Source: Streptomyces asoensis
Lineage (GTDB): Bacteria; Actinomycetota; Actinomycetes; Streptomycetales; Streptomycetaceae
Direction of reading: 5' to 3'
NCBI RefSeq assembly: GCF_016860545.1
Contig: NZ_BNEB01000002.1
Span: forward strand, 186,001-250,000
Length of the DNA stretch: 64,000 nt
This document shows positions 8,855-16,323 of this stretch, one piece after another (the stretch's first letter is position 1; each line of letters starts with the position of its first letter). The notes below the pieces were generated by a model that did no database searches, had not been told where the DNA came from, and was given only the letters and a program-made list of their open reading frames with translations. A program made the translations under genes and the position numbers.

Positions 8855-10560
8855 CGGGCACCCTCCTGGGGCTCTGGCTGCGGGGAGTTCTCCTGCCAGC
8901 GGTAGCCGCGGGGCGTCACCATGCGTCCCGCGATGTTCCGGGTCGCCGTGTTGCCGACCGTGACGACCGTCATCATGTCGACCCAGGCCGGGTCGAGTTC
9001 GCCGAGGGTCGTCAGCCGCGCGGTCCCGTCCGGGCGCGAGGCGTTGCGCACGACGCCCACCGGGGTGCCCGGCTCCCGGTGCCCGGCGAGGATCGACAGC
9101 GCCTTGGGCAGCTGCCAGTCGCGGCCCCGGGAACGGGGGTTGTAGAAGGTGACGACGATGTCCGCCTCGGCGGCCGCGCGCACCCGCCGCTCGATGACCT
9201 CCCACGGGGTGTGCAGGTCGGACAGGCTGATCGACACGTGGTCGTGGCCCAGCGGCGCGCCGAGGATCGCCCCGGCGGCGAGCGCGGCGGTCACCCCCGG
9301 CACCCCGACGACGTCGATGTCGTCGGACGCCTCGGCCAGTGCCGGCGAGGCCATCGCGTACACGCCCGCGTCCCCGCTGCCGATCAGCGCGACTGACTGT
9401 CCGCGCCGGGCCTCCTCGACGGCGGTCCTGGCCCGCTCCTCCTCGGCCCCGAGCCCCGACTCCAGGATCCGGGTGCCGGGCCGCAGCAGGTCGCGGATCT
9501 GGTCCACGTACTGGTCGAGGCCGACGAGCACCGAGGCCCGCGCCAGCTCCGCCTTCGCCCGCGGTGTCAGCAGGTCGCGCGCGCCGGGACCGAGCCCGAC
9601 CACCGCGAGCCGCCCCCGCCCCGGCCGCCGTACGACCGCGCAGGTCGCGGTCGCGGGCACGTCGGCCGACTTCCGCTTGGGGACGAGGAGTTCGCCCCCG
9701 CCGATCAGCGCCGCCGCCTCCGCCACCGAGGGCGTGCCGACGGCGGCGAGCGGGGCGTCGGACGGGTTGGGCACCTCGACGTCCGCCAGCTCCCCGGCGG
9801 AGTGCGTCACCAGGGGCACGCCGAGCCGCCGGGCGGCCTCGACGAGGCCCGGCTCGTCCCGCTTGGCGTCGACGGTGGCGAGCTCGGCGAGGCTGAGGGC
9901 GGACAGCCCCGCCTCCCGCAGCGCGTCCTCCACCAGCGCGAGCACCACGTCGGCCGGGGCGCCCCTGGACGCGCCGACGCCGACGACGACGGTCGGCGGG
10001 CGCAGCAGGACCTCCCGCTCGCCGGGTGCGACGGCCCGGTCCGTCAGGCGCACGATGTGGGCCCCACCCGGCGCGAACGGCACCGGCGGCAGCGGCCAGG
10101 CCACCTCGGCGTCCAGCGCGACCGGTTCCCCGTCCAGCAGGGCCCGCGTCACCCCGGGCACGTCGCCCTCCACGGGCAGGCCGAGGGTGTCGAGCCCGGG
10201 GATGCCGACGGCGTCGGTGGCCGTGGTCACCACCGGACGGGCGCCCAGCACCTCCGCGACGGCCACGGCGAGCTCGTTGGCCCCGCCGCCGTGCCCGCCG
10301 ACCAGGGACACGGCGAACCGGCCGCCCTCGTCGACGCACACCACCCCGGGGTCGGACGCCTTGTCGCCGAGCAGCGGCGCGACGAGCCGGACGACCGCGC
10401 CCGTCGCGAGGAAGCACACCAGTTGCCCGCACTCCGCGAACGCCCGCCGTACGGCGTCCCCGACGGGTCCGTCGTACACGCGCGTGCGGTCCGGCCAGGC
10501 CGCGGCCAGCCGGTCGCGCGCCGCCGCTCCCGCCGCGGTGGCGGAAATGAGGCCGATCAC
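8851..10560 (-). CDS. cobJ: CbiG-CobJ fusion: cobalt-precorrin-5A hydrolase-like / precorrin-3B C17-methyltransferase
   Basis: A 569-residue two-domain protein. Residues 1 to about 330 are CbiG: an N-terminal part with LVCFLATGAVVRLVAPLL, then the C-terminal CbiG subdomain starting VVVGVGASRGAPAD. From about residue 340, starting RLAVVGLGPGARDLLTP, is a tetrapyrrole methylase of the CobJ type with GSGDAGVYAMA and the SAM-site region DIVVTFYNPRSR. CobJ methylates C17 and contracts the ring. CbiG opens the lactone in the anaerobic route. The fusion is common in actinobacteria. I chose the GTG at 10560 because GAAGGAG lies just upstream and it overlaps the cobL stop; an in-frame start 14 codons earlier is less likely. 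Confidence 0.92.
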   Translation of the reverse strand: MIGLISATAAGAAARDRLAAAWPDRTRVYDGPVGDAVRRAFAECGQLVCFLATGAVVRLVAPLLGDKASDPGVVCVDEGGRFAVSLVGGHGGGANELAVAVAEVLGARPVVTTATDAVGIPGLDTLGLPVEGDVPGVTRALLDGEPVALDAEVAWPLPPVPFAPGGAHIVRLTDRAVAPGEREVLLRPPTVVVGVGASRGAPADVVLALVEDALREAGLSALSLAELATVDAKRDEPGLVEAARRLGVPLVTHSAGELADVEVPNPSDAPLAAVGTPSVAEAAALIGGGELLVPKRKSADVPATATCAVVRRPGRGRLAVVGLGPGARDLLTPRAKAELARASVLVGLDQYVDQIRDLLRPGTRILESGLGAEEERARTAVEEARRGQSVALIGSGDAGVYAMASPALAEASDDIDVVGVPGVTAALAAGAILGAPLGHDHVSISLSDLHTPWEVIERRVRAAAEADIVVTFYNPRSRGRDWQLPKALSILAGHREPGTPVGVVRNASRPDGTARLTTLGELDPAWVDMMTVVTVGNTATRNIAGRMVTPRGYRWQENSPQPEPQEGAR

Positions 10561-11810
10561 TGAGCAACTCCTTCTTCGAAGAGGGGGGTTCTGGTCCCCC
10601 ACAGCAGGAAAACCGGGTTGGTCGCCGCGAGCCGGGTCACGTCACCGGGCAGCGGCGCGAGCCGGGCGGACTGCAACAGCACCCCGTCGGTGCCGTACCC
10701 GGCGTCCGTCAGCGCGGCGCGCACCGCGGGGACCCGGTCGAGCGCGGCCAGCGCGACGACCACGGTCCGCCGGGCCCGTCGCGCGCACACGCCGACGATC
10801 GCGGGCAGTTCGCGCCCCCCGCCGCCGACGAACACGGCGTCGGGTGCGTCGAGCCCGTCCAGCGCGTCCGGCGCGTCGCCGTGCACCACGTGCACGTCGA
10901 CGCCGTGCGCGACGGCGTTGGCGCGGATCCGCCCGACGCCGTCCGCCGTCCGCTCGACGGCGCTCACCGCGGCGCCGAGCCGGGCGCACTCCACGGCCAC
11001 CGACCCGGACCCCGAGCCCACGTCCCAGACGAGGTCGCCGGGGCGCGGACCGAGCCGGGCCAGGGCCAGCGCCCGCACCTCGAACTTGGTGATCATCGAG
11101 TCCCGGTGGGTGAAGCCGCCCTCGTCCAGCGCCCATCCGGCCGGCCGGACGGCCGGCCCCGCCAGGGTCCGTACGGGACCGGCCGCCCGCGACTCGTCCA
11201 GGCACAGGACGACGCTCACCGCCGTGCCCCAGTCGCGCGCGGCCGCCTCGGCGGGGGAGACGCGCTCCACGCGCTCGTGGACCGGGTCGCCCAGTGCGGA
11301 GGCGACGACGAGCACCCGCCCGGACGCGCTGCGCGCGAGCGCGGCGCCCAGCTCGGCGGGCCCGGCGCCCGGGCCGGTCAGGACGGCGGTCTTCGGATGT
11401 GCCCGGCACACGTTGACCGCCGTCCGCGGATCCCGCCCGTGCGCGCTGACGACGACGGCGTCGTCCCAGGTCAGTCCGATCCGGGCGAAGGCGGCGGCCA
11501 CGGAGGACACGCCGGGCCGCACGTCCAGCCGGTCCGGCCCGAAGCGCTCGGCCAGCGCCCGCACGATCCCGAAGAACCCGGGATCGCCGGAGGCCAGCAC
11601 GACCACCCGCCGGCCCCGGTCGGCGTACTCCCCGACGGCGTCGAGGGCCGGGGCCAGCGGACCGAGCACGATCCGCTCGGCGGACGCGGGCAGCTCCGCC
11701 GCGTCCAGGTGCCGCCGCCCGCCCACCACGAGGTCGGCGCCGGCGAGGACCTCCGCCGCGGGCGCCGCCGCCCCGGTGCCGGTGCCGACGACGGTGATCT
11801 GTCCGGTCAC
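10557..11810 (-). CDS. cobL: Precorrin-6Y C5,15-methyltransferase (decarboxylating) CobL
   Basis: A 417-residue protein with two catalytic parts. The N-terminal CbiE-type tetrapyrrole methylase has ITVVGTGTG and VVVLASGDPGFFG. The C-terminal CbiT-type methylase/decarboxylase has SAM motif I WDVGSGSGSVAVE. Together they methylate C5 and C15 and remove the C12 acetate carboxyl of precorrin-6B. Its GTG overlaps the stop of cobM (GTGA) and its own TGA overlaps the cobJ start. The reading frame stays open for another 170 codons upstream, but that part is a shadow of cobM. Confidence 0.93.
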   Translation of the reverse strand: MTGQITVVGTGTGAAAPAAEVLAGADLVVGGRRHLDAAELPASAERIVLGPLAPALDAVGEYADRGRRVVVLASGDPGFFGIVRALAERFGPDRLDVRPGVSSVAAAFARIGLTWDDAVVVSAHGRDPRTAVNVCRAHPKTAVLTGPGAGPAELGAALARSASGRVLVVASALGDPVHERVERVSPAEAAARDWGTAVSVVLCLDESRAAGPVRTLAGPAVRPAGWALDEGGFTHRDSMITKFEVRALALARLGPRPGDLVWDVGSGSGSVAVECARLGAAVSAVERTADGVGRIRANAVAHGVDVHVVHGDAPDALDGLDAPDAVFVGGGGRELPAIVGVCARRARRTVVVALAALDRVPAVRAALTDAGYGTDGVLLQSARLAPLPGDVTRLAATNPVFLLWGTRTPLFEEGVAQ

Positions 11811-12625
11811 GTACCGGCACCCCGCGTCCGCAGCGCGCGGCGGGCCTCCGGGTCGGCCTTGCGGTAGCCGTGGAAGTGACCGGGGTGGTACAGGTGCGAG
11901 CGGGTGCCGTGCGCGTCGAGGGCCGGGCCGACCAGGAAGAGGGTGTGCTTCCAGAGCTTGTGCTCCTTCACCGTCTCCTCCAGCGTCCCGATGGTGCACT
12001 TCACGACCAGTTCCTCCGGCCAGGTCGCCTGGTACGCGACGACCACCGGGGTGGCCGTGGGGTAGCCGCCCTCCAGCAGCTCGCGCACCAGCTGACCGCT
12101 GCGGGCCGCCGACAGGAAGACCGCCATGGTCGTCCCGTGCCGGGCGAACTCCCGTACCTCCTCGCCGGGCGGCATGGGCGTCTTGCCGCCGCCGAGCCGG
12201 GTCAGGACGACGGACTGGGCGACCTCGGGGATCGTCAGCTCGCGCCGGGCCAGCGCCGCGACCGCCGAGAACGAGGACACCCCGGGCACGATCTCGGTCG
12301 CGACGCCGATCGCGTCGCACCGGTCGAGCTGCTCCTGCGTACCGCCCCAGAGCGCGGGGTCGCCGGAGTGGATCCGGGCCACCTTCAGCCCCTCCCGGTG
12401 GGCCCGCTCGTACACGGCGACGACGTCCTCCAGCGACATGGTCGCCGAGTCGAGGATCTCCGCGCCCTCGCGCGCGTGCTCGAGGACCTCCGCCTGGACC
12501 AGGCTCGCGGCCCAGATCACGACGTCGGCGTCGGCGATGGCGCGCGCGGCACGGAACGTCAGCAGGTCGGCGGCGCCGGGGCCGGCACCGACGAAGGTCA
12601 CCTTGCCGGCGGGGGCATCGGCCAT
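11807..12625 (-). CDS. cobM: Precorrin-4 C11-methyltransferase CobM
   Basis: About 272 residues. TFVGAGPGAADLLT at the N-terminus, RIHSGDPALWGG and the later PVVVAYQATWPEE are the hallmarks of the CobM/CbiF tetrapyrrole methylases. The enzyme methylates C11 using SAM. It is first in the downstream cob operon; its promoter must lie in the ~100 bp shared with the divergent ZIP gene. I chose the ATG at 12625 because AGAGGA lies 9 bp upstream; an ATG six codons earlier has no visible ribosome binding site. No riboswitch fits in the short region upstream. Confidence 0.92.
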   Translation of the reverse strand: MADAPAGKVTFVGAGPGAADLLTFRAARAIADADVVIWAASLVQAEVLEHAREGAEILDSATMSLEDVVAVYERAHREGLKVARIHSGDPALWGGTQEQLDRCDAIGVATEIVPGVSSFSAVAALARRELTIPEVAQSVVLTRLGGGKTPMPPGEEVREFARHGTTMAVFLSAARSGQLVRELLEGGYPTATPVVVAYQATWPEELVVKCTIGTLEETVKEHKLWKHTLFLVGPALDAHGTRSHLYHPGHFHGYRKADPEARRALRTRGAGT

Positions 12626-12724
12626 GGGTTCGGGTCCTCTCATAGCGGGATTCGTACGGTTTTCGCGGCGTCAGCGGACGGCGCGGATGTGCGCGACAGG
12701 GGGTCGATCGGATAGCAAGGGCCT

Positions 12725-13528
12725 ATGGCGGTCTTCGTCGCGCTCGGCGCGTTCCTCATGACGCTGGCCGGCGGCTGGACGGCACAGCACGTGACCGACC
12801 GCCGCCATCTGGTGCTGGGCCTGGCCGGCGGGCTGATGCTCGGCGTGGTCGGCCTGGACCTGCTGCCGGAGGCCCTGGAGGCGGCCGGCGCCGAGGTCTT
12901 CGGCGTCCCGGCGGCGCTGCTGCTGTTCGTCGCGGGCTTCCTGCTGGCCCATCTGGTCGAACGCCTGCTCGCGGCGCGCCGGGCCGCGCACGGCGCCGAG
13001 GAGCACGTGCCCCCGGCCGGGCCGCCGGAGCACCACGGCCACGGACACCCCGCCCACCGGAGCGCCGACGGCAGGATCACCGACGGCAGGGCCCCGGAGG
13101 TCGGCCTGACGGCGGCCGCGGCGATGGTCTTCCACAGCGCCATGGACGGCGTGGCGATCGGCGCGGCCTTCCAGGTGGGCGGCGGCATGGGACTCGCCGT
13201 GGCCCTCGCGGTCGTCGCCCACGACTTCGCGGACGGCTTCAACACCTACACGCTCACCAGCCTGTACGGGAACGACCGGCGCAAGGCCCTGGCCATGCTG
13301 TTCGCCGACGCGGCGGCGCCGGTCGTGGGCGCGGCCTCGACGACGTTCGTCACCATTCCCGAGCAGCTGCTCGGCGGCTATCTGGGCTTCTTCGGCGGCG
13401 CGCTGCTGTATCTGGCGGCGGCCGAGATCCTGCCCGAGGCCCACCACGAACACCCCGCCCGGTCGACCCTGCTGTGCACGGTCGCGGGCGCGGCCTTCAT
13501 CTGGCTGGTGGTGGGCCTGGCCTCGTGA
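12725..13528 (+). CDS. ZIP-family divalent metal transporter
   Basis: A 267-residue integral membrane protein with about eight hydrophobic segments and a His-rich cytoplasmic loop (HHGHGHPAHR, about residues 99-110). HSAMDGVAIGA and HDFADGFN are the paired metal-site helices 4 and 5 of ZIP transporters, and a His-rich EAHHEH follows helix 6. ZIP proteins bring Zn2+, Fe2+, Mn2+ or Co2+ into the cytosol. It is the only plus-strand gene in an 18-kb minus-strand cobalamin block, so cobalt uptake for CobN/CbiX is an attractive inference, but no residue proves cobalt selectivity. I saw no convincing Zur-type operator upstream. Confidence 0.85.
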   Translation: MAVFVALGAFLMTLAGGWTAQHVTDRRHLVLGLAGGLMLGVVGLDLLPEALEAAGAEVFGVPAALLLFVAGFLLAHLVERLLAARRAAHGAEEHVPPAGPPEHHGHGHPAHRSADGRITDGRAPEVGLTAAAAMVFHSAMDGVAIGAAFQVGGGMGLAVALAVVAHDFADGFNTYTLTSLYGNDRRKALAMLFADAAAPVVGAASTTFVTIPEQLLGGYLGFFGGALLYLAAAEILPEAHHEHPARSTLLCTVAGAAFIWLVVGLAS

Positions 13529-13560
13529 GCGGGGGCCCCGGGGCCGGAGCGCGGACGGAC

Positions 13561-14295
13561 TCACAGCTTGCCGCCCCGGCCGCCCTCGCGCCGCGCGGGC
13601 GCGATGAGCGTGGAGAGGTAGGGGAGCGGCTCGCCGTCCAGCTCGTCGGCCGACCGGATCGACTCCTGCTCCAGACCGAGCGCCGACCCCCACACGGCGT
13701 CCCCGATCCGCCCGGTCTCCCGCAGCGCCTCGGCGACCTCGGCGGCCTGCCGCCCGAACTTGTACGCGACGACGGTGCCGGGCCCGGCGAGGGCGTCCTT
13801 CAGCACGGCCGCCCCCGCGGTCACCGGCACCAGGGTCAGCGGCTCGGTGCCCTCGGTCAGCACGGCGCCCGACCGTGCCGCCAGGTCCTGCATGGCGGTG
13901 ATCCCCGGCACGGTCTCGACGACCACGCCCGGCACCGACTCCACGATCGTCTGCGCGAGGTAGGTGAAGGTGGAGTACACGTTCGGGTCCCCGATGGTGG
14001 CGAACGCCAGGCTGCCGTGCCGGCGCAGCAGCTCGGCGACGCGTTCCCCGGCCGCGTCCCAGGCGGCCTCGCGGCGCGAGCGGTCGGTCCGCTCGTTGAG
14101 CGCGAACACGACCCGGACGATCTTCTCCTGCGGCACGTAGTGCAGCACGGTGGCCTCGGCCCGGCCCCGCTCACCGCTGTCCATCACGGGGACCACGACG
14201 ACCTCGGCGGCCCGCAGCGCGTTGACCCCCTTGACGGTCACCAGCTCGGGGTCGCCGGGCCCGACCCCGACTCCGACCAGTCTGCTGTCGCTCAT
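13561..14295 (-). CDS. cobI: Precorrin-2 C20-methyltransferase CobI
   Basis: A 244-residue SAM-dependent methylase with LVGVGVGPGDPELVTVKGV, LAFATIGDPNVYSTFTYL and ETVPGITAMQDLAA, all diagnostic of CobI/CbiL. It methylates C20 of precorrin-2, the first committed corrin step. Its ATG overlaps the cobB stop (ATGA). It is the last gene of the riboswitch-led operon and converges on the ZIP gene, 32 bp away. Confidence 0.94.
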   Translation of the reverse strand: MSDSRLVGVGVGPGDPELVTVKGVNALRAAEVVVVPVMDSGERGRAEATVLHYVPQEKIVRVVFALNERTDRSRREAAWDAAGERVAELLRRHGSLAFATIGDPNVYSTFTYLAQTIVESVPGVVVETVPGITAMQDLAARSGAVLTEGTEPLTLVPVTAGAAVLKDALAGPGTVVAYKFGRQAAEVAEALRETGRIGDAVWGSALGLEQESIRSADELDGEPLPYLSTLIAPARREGGRGGKL

Positions 14296-15719
14296 GACGT
14301 CCGGCACCTCTCCACGAACCGACGGGCCACACCGGGCTCGGACGCCCAGTGCGTGTGCAGATAACTCGCGTGCACACCGCGTTGCACAAAGCCTTCGACC
14401 CGCCGCGGGGCCCGTACGCCCCAGGCGGGAGCGGTCCCCGCGCCGGGCTCGACGACGGTCCGGTGGAACTCGTGTCCGCGCATCCGGGTCCCGGCCACGG
14501 CCAGCACGCTGTCGCTCACGGCCACGGCGTCGCGGTACCCGAGCGTGAGCCGCTCGCTCATCCGCGCGGTGGCGTCGAGCACCCCGCACATCGGCCGCCC
14601 GTCCAGCTCCCGGCACAGGTACAGCAGCCCGGCGCACTCGGCGGCGACCGGCGCCCCGGACCCGGCGAGGGCGGCGACCTCCTCGCGCAGTGCCTCGTTC
14701 GCGGACAGCTCGGCGGCGTACACCTCGGGGAACCCGCCTCCGACGACCAGCCCGGCCGTCCCTTCCGGGAGCCGCTCGTCCCGAAGCGGATCGAAGACGA
14801 CGACCTCGGCCCCGGCGGCACCGAGCAGCTCGGCGTGCTCGGCGTAGGAGAAGGTGAACGCGGCCCCGCCCGCCACGGCGATAACCAGCCCGTCCGGGAG
14901 TCCCCCCTCCGGGGTCGGGACGGGAAGGGGCGGCGGGGGCGAGGAGGCCAGCGCCTCGGCCGCGTCCCAGGCCGCACCCGACAACACTCCCGCGGACCGC
15001 GCCAGCGCGACCAACGCCTCCAGATCGCACCCCCGGGAAACCTGCGCCGCCATGGCCGCGACGGCGTCGACCGCCGCGGCCTGCCGCTCGGCGACCGGCA
15101 CCAGCCCCAGATGCCGCGCGGGCGTCTCCACCTGGGCCGCCCGCCGCAGCACACCCAGCACCGGCACCCCGGCCGACTCCAGCGCCTCCCGCAGCAGCTC
15201 CTCGTGCCGGTCGGAGGCGACCTTGTTCAGGATCACGCCCCCGATCCGCACCTCGGGGTCCCAGGAGGCGAACCCGTGCACCAGCGCGGCCACGGACCGC
15301 GACTGCGACGAGGCGTCGACCACCAGGACGACCGGCGCCCGCAGCAGCTTCGCCACCTGCGCGGTCGAGGCGAGTTCGCCCTCGCCCGCGGCCCCGTCGA
15401 ACATCCCCATCACGCCCTCGACCACGGCGATGTCGCACCCGTGCGCCCCGTGCGCGAACAGCGGCCCCACCAGCTCGGGGCCGCACAGATAGGCGTCGAG
15501 GTTGCGGCCCGTGCGCCCGGTCGCGAGCGCGTGGTAGCCGGGGTCGATGTAGTCCGGCCCGACCTTGTGCGGGGACACGGCGAGCCCCCGCGCGGTGAGC
15601 GCGGCCATCAGCCCGGTGGCGACGGTGGTCTTGCCGCTGCCCGAGGAGGGCGCGGCGATCACCAGCCGGGGCACGGAACGCGCCGGGGCGGGGGACGGGG
15701 AGGACGGGGAGGTCAGCAC
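14292..15719 (-). CDS. cobB: Cobyrinic/hydrogenobyrinic acid a,c-diamide synthase CobB
   Basis: The 475-residue protein has an N-terminal dethiobiotin-synthetase-like P-loop domain (APSSGSGKTTVA at about residues 23-34, then KVGPDYIDPGYH and VEGVMGMFDG). It also has a C-terminal triad glutamine amidotransferase domain with AECAGLLYL holding the nucleophilic cysteine. It uses ATP and glutamine to amidate the a and c carboxylates. The GTG start lies 4 bp after the cobO stop. A Ser/Pro-rich N-terminal 15 residues precede the domain. Confidence 0.95.
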   Translation of the reverse strand: MLTSPSSPSPAPARSVPRLVIAAPSSGSGKTTVATGLMAALTARGLAVSPHKVGPDYIDPGYHALATGRTGRNLDAYLCGPELVGPLFAHGAHGCDIAVVEGVMGMFDGAAGEGELASTAQVAKLLRAPVVLVVDASSQSRSVAALVHGFASWDPEVRIGGVILNKVASDRHEELLREALESAGVPVLGVLRRAAQVETPARHLGLVPVAERQAAAVDAVAAMAAQVSRGCDLEALVALARSAGVLSGAAWDAAEALASSPPPPLPVPTPEGGLPDGLVIAVAGGAAFTFSYAEHAELLGAAGAEVVVFDPLRDERLPEGTAGLVVGGGFPEVYAAELSANEALREEVAALAGSGAPVAAECAGLLYLCRELDGRPMCGVLDATARMSERLTLGYRDAVAVSDSVLAVAGTRMRGHEFHRTVVEPGAGTAPAWGVRAPRRVEGFVQRGVHASYLHTHWASEPGVARRFVERCRTS

Positions 15720-15723
15720 GGTG

Positions 15724-16323
15724 TCACCACTCGATACCCCGCTGCCCCTTCTGGCCCGCGTCCATCGGATGCTTGAACTTGGACATGTCGGTGACGAGAT
15801 CGGCGTACCCGACGAGCTTCTCCGGCGCGTTCCGCCCCGTGATCACGACATGCTGGGTGCCGGGCCGGTCCCGCAGCACGGAGACGACCTCGTCGGTGTC
15901 GACCCACCCCCAGTGCATCGGGTACGCGAACTCGTCGAGCACGTACAGCTTGTACGTCTCGGCGGCGAGATCCCGCTTGACCTGCTCCCAGCCCTCCCGG
16001 GCCTTCTCCTCGTTGTCCATCTGGGAATCCCGCTGGACCCAGGACCACCCCTCGCCCATCTTGTGCCAGTCGACGGTGCCGCCCTCGCCCGAGGCGCCCA
16101 GCACGCGCAGCGCGTTCTCCTCGCCGACCTTCCACTTCGCCGACTTGACGAACTGGAACACCCCGATGGGCCACCCCTGGTTCCAGGCCCGCAGCGCGAG
16201 CCCGAAGGCGGCGGTGGACTTGCCCTTGCCGATCCCCGTGTGCACGATCACCAGCGGCCGGTTCCGTCGCTGACGTGTGGTCAGCCCGTCGTCCGGCACC
16301 ACACTCGGCTGCCCCTGAGGCAT
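15724..16323 (-). CDS. cobO: Cob(I)yrinic acid a,c-diamide adenosyltransferase CobO/BtuR
   Basis: A 199-residue P-loop enzyme. IVHTGIGKGKSTAAFG near residue 26 is the unusual CobA/CobO P-loop, WKVGEENAL follows, and YVLDEFAYPMHWGW forms the Walker B region. It transfers the adenosyl group of ATP to cobalt(I) to make the upper ligand. The start ATG shares one base with the TAA of the chelatase gene upstream (TAATG). Confidence 0.95.
   Translation of the reverse strand: MPQGQPSVVPDDGLTTRQRRNRPLVIVHTGIGKGKSTAAFGLALRAWNQGWPIGVFQFVKSAKWKVGEENALRVLGASGEGGTVDWHKMGEGWSWVQRDSQMDNEEKAREGWEQVKRDLAAETYKLYVLDEFAYPMHWGWVDTDEVVSVLRDRPGTQHVVITGRNAPEKLVGYADLVTDMSKFKHPMDAGQKGQRGIEW

Noticed and set aside
10557..12320. 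Apparent CobM-CobL fusion in one open frame
   Set aside because: The upstream 170 codons are out of frame with cobM and carry no methylase motifs; cobM is intact in its own frame and overlaps cobL by GTGA.
12626..12724. Second cobalamin riboswitch before cobM
   Set aside because: Only about 100 bp lie between cobM and the divergent ZIP gene, too short for the aptamer, and no GCCACTG box is present.
12626..12724. Zur operator before the ZIP gene
   Set aside because: No palindrome resembling the Streptomyces Zur site could be found.
14349..15776. 475-codon open frame opposite cobB
   Set aside because: Low-complexity Arg/Pro/Gly protein on the reverse of a gene with full CobB motifs.
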